Part shown: positions 23,006 through 31,800 of the stretch, one piece after another
Layout of the letters: the number at the start of each line of letters is the position of its first letter
Numbering within the stretch: the first letter of the stretch is position 1
Source of the DNA: a virus
IMG/VR virus record: IMGVR_UViG_3300012936_005227
Span: 1-40,249 of that record
DNA length: 40,249 bases
Strand: one strand, 5' to 3'
Translations under genes and position numbers: made by a program
The notes under the pieces: generated by a model
Told to the model about the DNA's origin: nothing
Database searches by the model: none
What the model saw: only the letters and a program-made list of their open reading frames with translations

Positions 23006-23872
23006 ATGAAAAATTATTATGACGTGCTAGGTGTGAAGGAACAAAGCACAAGTGCGGAAATAACAAAAGCATTCAAAGAACTTGCAAAGCAACATCACCC
23101 CGACAGGGGAGGTGACGAAGCAAAGTTTAAAGAAATAAATGAAGCACACGAAACACTGAAAGATTCACAGAAACGTCATGACTACGACACAATGCGAAAG
23201 TTTGGCGGGAAAACACAAGGAGATGAACATCCATTCTTCAACGAAGACATTTTTGGAGATTTCTTCTCAGGGTTTGGCACAGAACAAGGAGGCTTCAAGT
23301 TTAATTTTACTGGCCGTAATGGAGATGAAAGAGTATTTAGAAATCACAGAAACCAGCCAAGGGGAAATAGGAATGTACAGGTTAGGATGGCTATCAGCAT
23401 CAAAGAAGCAATGATGAATACAGAGAAGACTATCAATTACAAACTGCCAAGTGGCAGAGAAGAGTTTGCAACTGTCAAGATTCCTGCTGGCGTCCAACAT
23501 GGTATTACATTTAAGTACGCAGGCATGGGTGACGATAGCATACGGAACATGCCACGAGGAGACCTAATGGTTGTGATGAGTGTTCTTGACTCAGACGGTT
23601 TTACACGTAAAGGGAATGACCTGCACACAGATAAAACAATTGACTGTTTCCAAGCAGTTAGAGGAACTGAATTCAATCTAAAAACACTTGACGATAATGT
23701 TATAAAAGTCAAAGTGCCTGCAGGCACACAGCCTAACACAATTTTACAAGTACAGGGCAAAGGAATGCCAGTACATAAAACATTAAATATTCGTGGGAAC
23801 TTGTATGTAAAAATACACATATTGATTCCCCAATTATCAGCACAGGATTTAAAAAAGATAAAAGACCTATGA
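23006..23872 (+). CDS. DnaJ/CbpA-type co-chaperone (Hsp40)
   Basis: 288 residues. J domain at 1-65 with the essential HPD in KQHHPDRGGDEAKF, then a Gly/Phe-rich linker (FGDFFSGFGTEQGGFKF), and two beta-rich C-terminal substrate-binding domains (VKIPAGVQHGITFKYAGMGD; VKVPAGTQPNTILQVQGKGM). The zinc-finger domain of DnaJ is absent, making it CbpA-like (class II Hsp40). It would recruit host DnaK to phage or host targets. First gene of a proteostasis unit. Confidence 0.85.
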   Translation: MKNYYDVLGVKEQSTSAEITKAFKELAKQHHPDRGGDEAKFKEINEAHETLKDSQKRHDYDTMRKFGGKTQGDEHPFFNEDIFGDFFSGFGTEQGGFKFNFTGRNGDERVFRNHRNQPRGNRNVQVRMAISIKEAMMNTEKTINYKLPSGREEFATVKIPAGVQHGITFKYAGMGDDSIRNMPRGDLMVVMSVLDSDGFTRKGNDLHTDKTIDCFQAVRGTEFNLKTLDDNVIKVKVPAGTQPNTILQVQGKGMPVHKTLNIRGNLYVKIHILIPQLSAQDLKKIKDL

Positions 23873-24105
23873 GGACAAAGAAAAAATTTATACATGTCAA
23901 TCAACACGTGATACGTGCGAACAAAAAAAATGGCACAAATGATCCTGTGATTACAATTAAACAGGGCAGTAAGAACACATACTGTCATGCAGTAGATATC
24001 AAAGGACCAAGTAGAATTATATACGGAGGAAACGATAAACCTTTACTTGCCTGTGGTGCCAGAGTGGTGATAGAGACAGAATCTGACGTGGAGATAGTTA
24101 AATGA
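23869..24105 (+). CDS. Conserved hypothetical phage protein (78 aa)
   Basis: Overlaps the dnaJ end by four bases (ATGA). A very basic N-terminus (MRTKKKFIHVNQHVIRANKK) leads to a small beta-rich body (DPVITIKQGSKNTYCHAVDI, ACGARVVIETESDVEIV). No catalytic motif. It recurs as an unnamed family in marine T4-like phages. The basic start suggests nucleic-acid or ribosome contact, which is only an inference. Confidence 0.55.
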   Translation: MRTKKKFIHVNQHVIRANKKNGTNDPVITIKQGSKNTYCHAVDIKGPSRIIYGGNDKPLLACGARVVIETESDVEIVK

Positions 24106-24266
24106 TACCAAGTCCGTGCATGAAAATATGTATATTTGATCAAGAGAGCGGCTACTGCCTAGGCTGTAGTAGAACCGAGGAGGAAGTTATGAAATGGAAA
24201 GATCCAGAAACCACTGACGAGTGGAAAAAAGAAAATTTAAAAGAACTGCGAGAAAGAGAAGAATAG
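24102..24266 (+). CDS. DUF1289 small cysteine-rich protein (54 aa)
   Basis: Encodes IPSPCMKICIFDQESGYCLG then CSRTEEEVMKW. This is the DUF1289 signature 'SPCxxxCxxDxxxGxCxGCxRTxxEIxxW', with four cysteines likely to bind zinc. It overlaps the gene before by four bases (ATGA), and its TAG overlaps the GTG of the deformylase gene by one base. Function of DUF1289 is unknown. Confidence 0.75.
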   Translation: MIPSPCMKICIFDQESGYCLGCSRTEEEVMKWKDPETTDEWKKENLKELREREE

Positions 24267-24760
24267 TGATACAGGTATTTCAATATCCACATGAGACACT
24301 GATGGAAGTAAGCACAGAATGGAGTGCAGACGACAGCATCCAGGGATATACAGACATAGAAAAATTTGAGCATGACTACATTAAACTTATGCTAGACGAG
24401 AAAGGAATGGGATTGGCCGCAAACCAGATTGGCATTACCAAAAGATTTTTTGCTATGGGACACAACTCATTTGACACATTTCAAAAACATGTTATAATTT
24501 GGAATCCAAAGATATTAAATTTCAGTGATGAGAAAGTCACTGACGTAGAAGGATGTTTAAGTTTTAAAGGAATATGGTTAAAGGTAGAAAGACCAAAGAC
24601 TGTAGAAGTGCAATATGAAACAACACAAGGCAAAACAAGATTCGCAAAACTCAACGGTATGGAGTCAAAGTGCTTTCAGCATGAACTCGATCACCTTGAT
24701 GGTATTACATTTAATAAAAGAGTCTCTAAAATCAGATGGCAAATGGCAAACAAAGGATAG
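24266..24760 (+). CDS. def: Peptide deformylase
   Basis: 164 residues from a GTG at 24266, which gives the usual start (M)IQVFQYPHETLMEVS; a longer frame from 24221 would add 15 residues that are only the shadow of the DUF1289 tail. The three PDF motifs are intact: GMGLAANQ (47-54), EGCLS (95-99, metal Cys97) and QHELDHLDG (metal His139 and His143, catalytic Glu140). It removes the N-formyl group from new proteins. Viral PDFs are well known in marine phages. It lies 3 nt before the ClpA-like gene. Confidence 0.9.
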   Translation: MIQVFQYPHETLMEVSTEWSADDSIQGYTDIEKFEHDYIKLMLDEKGMGLAANQIGITKRFFAMGHNSFDTFQKHVIIWNPKILNFSDEKVTDVEGCLSFKGIWLKVERPKTVEVQYETTQGKTRFAKLNGMESKCFQHELDHLDGITFNKRVSKIRWQMANKG

Positions 24761-24763
24761 TAA

Positions 24764-27109
24764 ATGTTAGAAGCAAACGAAGGACTAGAAAATATATTTG
24801 AAAACGCAGTAAAAGAAGCAGAGAAGAGAAGACACGAGTACGTAACAATAGAACACGTTCTTATTTCACTTATCAAGGACGAAAGTATTGGAACGGTATT
24901 ACATGATTTCAAAGTCCAAGTAGGTTCGCTGATCAAAGACGTAGAAGACTATCTTGATACAAAATGTAATGACATTGTTGCTAAAGGAAAAGAACCAATG
25001 ACTCCACGTAAGACTGCTAGTCTTGAGAGGTTGATGAACAGGGCATTCACACAAGCCTTATTCCAAGGAAGGCAAGATGTTAGTGCGGTCGACATATTGA
25101 TTTCTATATTTGCTGAGAAAAAAAGTTATGCGGCCTTTTTCTTAAAGAAACACCAAGTCAACAAACAAGATTTAATGGATCTAGTATCTACAGAAACTAT
25201 ACTAGATGAGGGTATGGCGCAAATGGCAGGCGGACAACCCGGACAAGAACAAAAACTTAGACCAAATCAGGCAGATAGGATATTAAAAAGTTATTGTGAG
25301 AACTTGAATCAGAAGTATTTCGACAAAAAGATAGATCCTGTAATAGGCAGGGATCAAGAGACTGATGATCTTAAACAAATACTCGCAAGAAGAAATAAAA
25401 ACAATGTATTGATAGTTGGCGATCCGGGCGTGGGTAAGACAGCGGTTGTAGAAGGACTTGCTAGAAGAATAGCAAAGAACAAAGGTGATATACCAGAATA
25501 CTTGAAAGATCACATAGTATGGAGCCTCGATGTAAACAGCCTTATCGCAGGTAGCAAGTTCAGAGGAGACTTCGAAGAAAGATTGAAATTAGTTGTTAAT
25601 GCTCTTGATCAAAAAGGCAAAAGTATCTTGTTTATAGACGAGGCACACATGATAGTAGGCGCCGGTGCTACAGGACAAGGAAACAACATGGACATGGCGA
25701 ATATGTTGAAACCAGCATTGTTGAAAGGTACAATCAAAGTTGTTGCATCTACTACTTGGGAAGAATACAGAAAATATTTTGAAAAAGATAGAGCATTGAT
25801 GAGAAGATTCCAAAGACTCCAAGTTGGAGAACCCTCAAAAGAAACTGCAATCAAGATACTCAAAGGCGTGAAACAATATTACGAAAAGTTCCATAATTGC
25901 ACAATTACAGATGAAGCATGTGAGGACGCAGTTGACTACTCCACAAAATTTATTGCGGATAAAAAACTTCCTGATAAAGCAATTGATGTAATTGATGTTG
26001 CCTGTGCAAGGCTTAGACTAAACGGTGTGCAGGACGGTAAGATAGATCATGAAGAAATAATACATGAAATATCTGTCATGACTGGTATAAGCATAGAACA
26101 ACTATCACAAAAACAAGCAAGTAATCTTAAAACACTTGAAGAAAAAATGAAACTACAAGTTTTTGGACAAGACAGAGCGATTAGCACAATCACTGACAAA
26201 ATACTTGTTGCAAGAGCAGGTTTAAAAAGTCTAACCAAACCTGTAGGATCTTTCTTGTTTTTAGGACCAACAGGTTGTGGTAAAACTGAAACTGCAAGGC
26301 AGTTGGCAAAAACTTTAGGAGTTGAATTGATTAGGTTTGACATGTCTGAGTATCAAGAGAAACATTCAATTGCTAAACTGATAGGATCTCCCCCAGGATA
26401 TGTTGGATATGAAGATTCAAACATGGGCGGTGGTATGTTCATTAATGAAGTTGAAAAGAATCCTCACGCAGTTGTCTTGTTTGACGAAATAGAAAAGGCC
26501 CATAGAGATGTATCTAATATGTTATTGCAGGTTATGGACTACGGCACAGTCACAGGTAGTAATGGTAAAAAAGCAGATTGTAGAAACATCACACTTATTA
26601 TGACATCTAACCTCGGTGCAGAAGAGAATGAAAGAAACAACATAGGTTTCGGAAAAAGTGAGAGAACAGGAGAAGACGATAAAGCATTGAGAAAGTTCTT
26701 CCCTCCTGAATTCAGAAACAGATTAGATGCAGTCATCAAGTTTGACAAGTTAGGCAAAGAGACCATGAAGTCTGTTGTCAAGAAGTTTTTATTAGAGTTA
26801 AACACAATGACTATAGAGAAGGATGTAGAAGTAAACGCCACAGACGATGCTATAGAGTTCTTGATGACAAAAGGATTTGATTCCAAACTAGGTGCAAGGC
26901 CATTACAACGTGTGATCGATGATGAGATAAAGAAACCATTGTCTAAGATGATGTTGTTTGGAGAACTAACCGAGGGCGGCATGGTCGAAGTTGGATTAAG
27001 CAAGGACATCGTGCCGAGACTTATAGTTGATTTCAAGGCAAAGAAAGAGAAAAAAGTGCTAGACACTTTCAAACCAAAAGAAGTCAGCGATGAGAAAAAA
27101 TCACAATAA
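24764..27109 (+). CDS. clpA: ClpA-like AAA+ unfoldase with ClpP-binding loop
   Basis: 781 residues (E. coli ClpA 758). An N-terminal Clp repeat domain (1-140) is followed by D1 with Walker A GDPGVGKT (219-226) and Walker B FIDEAH (290-295), and D2 with Walker A GPTGCGKT (501-508), Walker B VLFDEIEKAH and SPPGYVGY pore loop. The ClpB/Hsp104 middle coiled coil is missing, so it is ClpA/ClpC-like. N-N-I627-G628-F629-G occurs exactly where ClpA carries its IGL/IGF loop that docks on ClpP. No ClpP gene is in this window, so it could engage host ClpP. The C-terminus ends with a charged tail (KEKKVLDTFKPKEVSDEKK). Confidence 0.85.
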   Translation: MLEANEGLENIFENAVKEAEKRRHEYVTIEHVLISLIKDESIGTVLHDFKVQVGSLIKDVEDYLDTKCNDIVAKGKEPMTPRKTASLERLMNRAFTQALFQGRQDVSAVDILISIFAEKKSYAAFFLKKHQVNKQDLMDLVSTETILDEGMAQMAGGQPGQEQKLRPNQADRILKSYCENLNQKYFDKKIDPVIGRDQETDDLKQILARRNKNNVLIVGDPGVGKTAVVEGLARRIAKNKGDIPEYLKDHIVWSLDVNSLIAGSKFRGDFEERLKLVVNALDQKGKSILFIDEAHMIVGAGATGQGNNMDMANMLKPALLKGTIKVVASTTWEEYRKYFEKDRALMRRFQRLQVGEPSKETAIKILKGVKQYYEKFHNCTITDEACEDAVDYSTKFIADKKLPDKAIDVIDVACARLRLNGVQDGKIDHEEIIHEISVMTGISIEQLSQKQASNLKTLEEKMKLQVFGQDRAISTITDKILVARAGLKSLTKPVGSFLFLGPTGCGKTETARQLAKTLGVELIRFDMSEYQEKHSIAKLIGSPPGYVGYEDSNMGGGMFINEVEKNPHAVVLFDEIEKAHRDVSNMLLQVMDYGTVTGSNGKKADCRNITLIMTSNLGAEENERNNIGFGKSERTGEDDKALRKFFPPEFRNRLDAVIKFDKLGKETMKSVVKKFLLELNTMTIEKDVEVNATDDAIEFLMTKGFDSKLGARPLQRVIDDEIKKPLSKMMLFGELTEGGMVEVGLSKDIVPRLIVDFKAKKEKKVLDTFKPKEVSDEKKSQ

Positions 27110-27731
27110 GTTATACTACGGCAAGTTCCGTTATAAAACAAAATTCAAGTTTCCTGGTAGTCTGATGTTTTACCCTACTACCAACGAACATCTATTACAC
27201 TTGAAAAAAACATATCCGGATCTTCCTGATATTAACTTTCTTGTTGATTTTATAATAAAGAACAGGAACAAAATGAAGTTTAGATTCCAAGATAGGATAT
27301 CAATGTTTTACACAGACAAATCATTAGCCAAACAACTTGCTGAACAGTTTTGGGATTTCTGGATTGGATCTGAGACTGTAGATCCAAAATTTAATAACTT
27401 AGGTAAAAATGTTGTTGGGTGTACTAGGCTTCCGCATGGAAAGTACCAGTACCAAGTGTATCTAAAAAAAGATGCACATTTATACATCGATCAAACGCAA
27501 AAGAAAAACTTATGGAACTTTATCGAAAGGAACACAGACAATTGCCTAATTACAAGTTGGCCACTAATTGATTGGTTCGAAGACAAATGTCCGTATTGTT
27601 TTGGTGGATATTTCTACGTCACTACAGAACAATTTATTACACCGATCTACATGATGGCGCAACAGGCAATCATGAAGGTCGTTAAATTTAGAAAGGTAAA
27701 AAATGGAAGCAATAAAAAAACTACGAGATAA
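27090..27731 (+). CDS. Conserved hypothetical phage protein (213 aa)
   Basis: Overlaps the clpA end by 20 bases. A basic, aromatic-rich protein: KLYYGKFRYKTKFKFPGSLM at the start, FWDFWIGSETVDPKF in the middle and a CPYC pair (FEDKCPYCFGGYF) near residue 185 that could bind a metal or act as a redox motif. No family name recognised. It overlaps the next gene by 29 bases. Co-transcription with the proteostasis genes is likely. Confidence 0.55.
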   Translation: MRKNHNKLYYGKFRYKTKFKFPGSLMFYPTTNEHLLHLKKTYPDLPDINFLVDFIIKNRNKMKFRFQDRISMFYTDKSLAKQLAEQFWDFWIGSETVDPKFNNLGKNVVGCTRLPHGKYQYQVYLKKDAHLYIDQTQKKNLWNFIERNTDNCLITSWPLIDWFEDKCPYCFGGYFYVTTEQFITPIYMMAQQAIMKVVKFRKVKNGSNKKTTR

Positions 27732-27999
27732 GAACATTTTCAATGATCAAACTATTGTAGAAAGCATGATAGAAAAAAACTGGATGGGTTCTCCAGTTAT
27801 TAAAAGAAGCCTGCTAAGAGTAAAAAAAGTAGGAGATAATGATTGCGTTTGTGAAGAACTTGGATCAGCAGATGGGAAATCATACAAGATAAAATATATC
27901 AACATACTTACAGTGGATGGGCAAGAGCCAAATGAACTTGCCGCTGTGTATGGATTAGGTCCAAAAACAGCAAGATTCAAGAGGCGTCAGAGCGAATAA
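27703..27999 (+). CDS. Hypothetical protein (98 aa)
   Basis: Starts MEAIKKLRDKNIFNDQTIV and contains one cysteine pair (NDCVCEELG) and a C-terminal GLGPKTARFKRRQSE. Probably alpha/beta, no membrane segment. The 29-base overlap with the gene before suggests coupling. Its TAA stop is part of the late promoter of the next gene. No function can be given. Confidence 0.5.
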   Translation: MEAIKKLRDKNIFNDQTIVESMIEKNWMGSPVIKRSLLRVKKVGDNDCVCEELGSADGKSYKIKYINILTVDGQEPNELAAVYGLGPKTARFKRRQSE

Positions 28000-28002
28000 A
28001 TA
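27995..28002 (+). promoter_or_regulatory. T4-type late promoter (AATAAATA)
   Basis: Incorporates the stop codon of the gene before and ends six bases before the ATG at 28009; predicted leader about 1 nt. Confidence 0.65.
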
Positions 28003-28008
28003 ACAACG

Positions 28009-28614
28009 ATGGCACAGACAAGCACAACATTATCAGGTGAGAAGTCACACATAGCAAATATAACTGGGGCAGATATCAGTTTTTCTGCTAGTGGGTCCAC
28101 CTACACAATATCATCCACATCGACTGTATTGACAGGTTCTGGAAAACTTAATGCCAGAGATGTATTTGCAGTGACTGGAACAACAAGTAACAATTCTACA
28201 TTTACAGTGAAAGCAGTAGTGTCAACTACAGAATTCACAGTTGAAGAAGTAGTGACCACAGAAAATTCAGATGGATCCACAACAACAACTTTGGATTTCA
28301 CAGGGTTCAATACTGATAAAGCACAGGGTGATGGATACTATTCTCAACCAGATGGCGTACACACCGTTGCTTATCATGTAAACGCAAGTATCAATGATGA
28401 CGCAAACATCAATATTAAAATGCAAGGTTCATTAGCAACCACACCAACCGAGGACGATTGGTTTGATATATCGGGCACAACCATAGACCAAACAAATATA
28501 GATGGTTCAACATTGGCGTTTAGTGCCAACTTTACAGGAAACTATGTTTGGGTAAGGGCAAAAGTTTCGGGTATGAGTGCTGGTGCGGTGTCAAAAATCT
28601 TATATAATCACTAA
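28009..28614 (+). CDS. Probable virion structural protein (201 aa)
   Basis: Ser/Thr/Gly-rich and beta-predicted throughout (DISFSASGSTYTISSTSTVL; VWVRAKVSGMSAGAVSKILY), with no catalytic motif. Composition, a late promoter and MAQTSTTLSG at the start resemble the fibre and capsid-decoration proteins at the beginning of the window. It stands alone between an early proteostasis unit and the subtilase gene. Role inferred from composition and promoter only. Confidence 0.5.
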   Translation: MAQTSTTLSGEKSHIANITGADISFSASGSTYTISSTSTVLTGSGKLNARDVFAVTGTTSNNSTFTVKAVVSTTEFTVEEVVTTENSDGSTTTTLDFTGFNTDKAQGDGYYSQPDGVHTVAYHVNASINDDANINIKMQGSLATTPTEDDWFDISGTTIDQTNIDGSTLAFSANFTGNYVWVRAKVSGMSAGAVSKILYNH

Positions 28615-28655
28615 AAAGTCGCATAATCATTAGGTTTTTGTAAGACCAACTTCAG

Positions 28656-28683
28656 TTGACAGATTTGGGTTTCGTGTTATACT
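28656..28683 (+). promoter_or_regulatory. Strong sigma70-like extended -10 promoter
   Basis: Perfect -35 TTGACA (28656-28661), 16-bp spacer ending in TGt, then TATACT (28678-28683): an extended -10 (TGN) promoter. The ATG at 28690 is 6 nt downstream, which places the predicted start exactly on the A of ATG. It drives the 60-aa membrane peptide and the large subtilase gene. Confidence 0.75.
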
Positions 28684-28689
28684 AATAGC

Positions 28690-28872
28690 ATGAACGACAA
28701 AGACTTAGAACAGATCAACACGGTTGATGTGAATATCACGGCGGAATCAATAGATGCCCACGTGATTTGCCTGAGGGAGAATGGATACAAGATATTCAAA
28801 TCCTTTTCATTATATACAAGATACACTTTATTTTTCGTATTGGGTGCTACCATTATGGGAGTTATTATATGA
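28690..28872 (+). CDS. Small membrane protein preceding the subtilase gene (60 aa)
   Basis: An acidic N-terminal 35 residues (MNDKDLEQINTVDVNITAES) and one C-terminal membrane segment (YTLFFVLGATIMGVII). Its TGA overlaps the ATG of the subtilase gene (ATGA), so translation is probably coupled. No homologue recognised. It might aid export or anchoring of the next protein, or regulate its translation; both are guesses. Confidence 0.55.
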   Translation: MNDKDLEQINTVDVNITAESIDAHVICLRENGYKIFKSFSLYTRYTLFFVLGATIMGVII

Positions 28873-31800
28873 AAATTAAATCAAAGTTGAAGAACACCGT
28901 ACTCGCTGGTTTGGCAGGTTTATCACTTACTGCTTGTGGTGGCGGTGGCGGAGGAGGTGCAGTTGGAACCGTTGGTGATTTTATTGAGAATGATCTAACA
29001 AATCTTTCAGGATCTGCAACACTTGTCAGTTCATACAGCACTTTGCTATCTGACTTTCAGTCAGTAATATCTAGCGGAGATATAAGTGCAATACAAGGTG
29101 TGATCACTGGACCAGACGCAACAGACATAGCACAAGCCAACACATTACTAACACAATTAGAAACTGCTCAAGCACTTTGGAATCAGACAGAAGATTTAAT
29201 CAATAACCAAAGCGACAGTGAAAAATACACAATTTATAATTCAGAATCATTCAAAGAAGCACATGCGGCCATGCTATACTTACAGAACCATGTGAAGCCT
29301 GTGATACAAAAGGTTGCAAACGGAAACACCATCACACTGGCAGACTACAACCTTGTATCAAAACAATCTAAAGCAAATGAGATTATCGAACAGGAAAAAA
29401 ATTCAACTTCAAGTGCCTATGCTGATACAAAGAAAATAAAAAGCACTGAAGTTGTCAACAACGACACGAGTGAAAGCACTGACGCAACAGGAAGTTCAAC
29501 AATAAGTTATACAGATTGGACTACAATCTATGCTGGCGGTGGAGACGAAACGAGAACCAAAACCACCACGACTACGAACATAAGAACCACTGTGACCACA
29601 AGGTGCACTTTTACTAGAACAACTTTCCTAAACAATAGCACATCTGATGGAGCACAAACTTGCACCGTGATTAATACAACGACTGCAGATTTAGATCCAA
29701 CAATTACTACTGAAACAGAAACAAGGACAGGTGATAATCCTGTTACTGAGACAGTTGATTTAGAACCAACTGTGACAACAGAAACTGAATCTAGTGCAAA
29801 TTACACAGAGACAACATACACAGATGCAGATAGCACTACAACGGAAACAGATGAGGGTAGTGCCACAACAAACACTGCTAACAGAGATGTCACTACAACC
29901 ACAGATCACGGAGACAACACATCAACGGTTACGATCATAAGGTATGTAGACACGACAGTGACAACTCCAATTACAACAAAAGTTTACAGGACTAGGCATT
30001 ACACAGATGTTGTAAAAAAAGATACAAGAACTATTACAACAACAACACCGAGACAACAATTAACATACAAAGATGGCACTACAGAAATAGTAAATGGCTC
30101 TGCAACGGTGGTCACAGGTGACTGGTCAACCACACAGGTAAGTGAGTCGACTAGATCAGAAAACATATTACAAAGTGAAACTACCTCTAACCAGGTTGTG
30201 ACGACTAGTGATTCTGGCACACAGATAAGCACACAATTAGTTTCAAACGCATATACTGATGATGATATCAACTTGGGTACGGTGACTGCAAACATGAGTT
30301 CTACTGTTTCTGATCACCAGACAGCAGAATACAATAGTAATCATGGATTGGGAATGATAAATGCCGCAGATGCCTATGCAAGAGGATGGACGGGTGAAGG
30401 TGCGGTGCTTGGTGTAATAGATACTTGGCAAGACACAGATCATGAAAAACTAGACGGGAAGTATCTATTTTACAAGGACTATGACATGTATAACAACACA
30501 GTCAATGAAGGTGCACAAGGACATGGAACTTTCGTTGCTTCGATCATTGCAGGTAAAAGGGACGGAGACACTCTAAACTCAGACGGTAGATTAACAACAG
30601 GTGACTACACAACTTCAAACACCTATGTGAACGGAAACCCGGTAACACAATACACATTAAGCAAAAATAACGACATGCACGGTGTTGCATTTAATTCACA
30701 GTTGGTAGGAGCCAACGTAGACAGATACAGCAGTGGTGGTATATCCAAATCTTCGGCACAGAAGGCTCTACATGATTTTGCTAAATTGAAGTCACCAACA
30801 TCGGATGGTGGACAGGAAATGAATATAGTGGCTGTGAATATGAGTTTCAACACACCATCATTGTTTTATGATTCAAATGGATCCACAGTCACACAACTAT
30901 CAGATGGCACTTACAATGCAAGTGAGATCATAAACAAGATTCAAGGAAATGGTTATGGAGATGGCTTGTATTGGAAGATAGCCACAGACAATGACATAAT
31001 ACTTGTAAACTCTGCAGGTAACTATGGATTCGCTCATGCGGGTGATCCTGGGATATGGGCAGTAGAAACAGACTCCAATGGCAATCTTGTGCTAGGAGGC
31101 AAGATGGTTATTGTGGGAAACTGGGATGGTACTAGTGTTTCTGGTAACAAAGCAGGACATGTTTGCCTTGACATAAACACAGCCAACAATACATGTAACG
31201 ATACACACAGACTTTCAGATTTCTACATACTTGCACCAGGCACAAATATTACATCTGCAATAAGCAACGATAGATATACATCAGGAAGTGGTACGTCTTA
31301 TGCGGCGCCACACGTTACAGGAGCATTTGGTGTATTGAATCAGATGTGGCCATACATGTCAGGTGATAAACTTGTTAAACTTGTAATGAACACCGCAGAT
31401 AAAAATCTATCCGGTTACGATGTAAACATACACGGACAAGGTTTACTAGACCTAGACGAAGCAACAAAACCACAAGGTGCGATTGGACTTGCAACGTCGG
31501 GCAGAGTTGATCATCCTACCGTAAGTTTGAACAACACTTATTACTCAACAGGAACGTCACTACCATCAAGCCTGTATAATCTAAAGATAATGGTGCTTGA
31601 CGACTATGACAGAAACTATTACATAGATCTTGGATCTAGTTTTGTGGTACAAGACAAAAGAAAGTTCTCTGATGTACAAATGTTGGTAGAAAACAGAAAC
31701 ACTTTCCTACCACATCAGCAGATGTACGGATCGTTTGCTCAAGGTGGACAATATGACCTAGCAAAGAACTATAACTTTGGTTTTTACACTGGCGAAAACG

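Noticed and set aside
23437-23988. Minus-strand frame of 183 codons over the dnaJ gene
   Set aside because: No recognisable domain and it lies fully opposite the conserved DnaJ C-terminal domains.
24221-24265. Upstream GTG start for the deformylase
   Set aside because: The added 15 residues are the out-of-frame copy of the DUF1289 tail and precede the normal PDF beginning.
26539-27141. Minus-strand frame of 200 codons across the end of clpA
   Set aside because: Ser/Phe/Leu-rich shadow with no motif; the + strand encodes conserved ClpA D2 motifs here.
28615-28655. Possible terminator after the 28009 gene
   Set aside because: A-rich and T-rich runs are present but no stable GC-containing stem could be drawn by eye.
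28767-28868. In-frame upstream start for the subtilase gene
   Set aside because: It would bury the lipoprotein signal peptide 34 residues inside; the ATG at 28869 with ATGA coupling gives a perfect signal.
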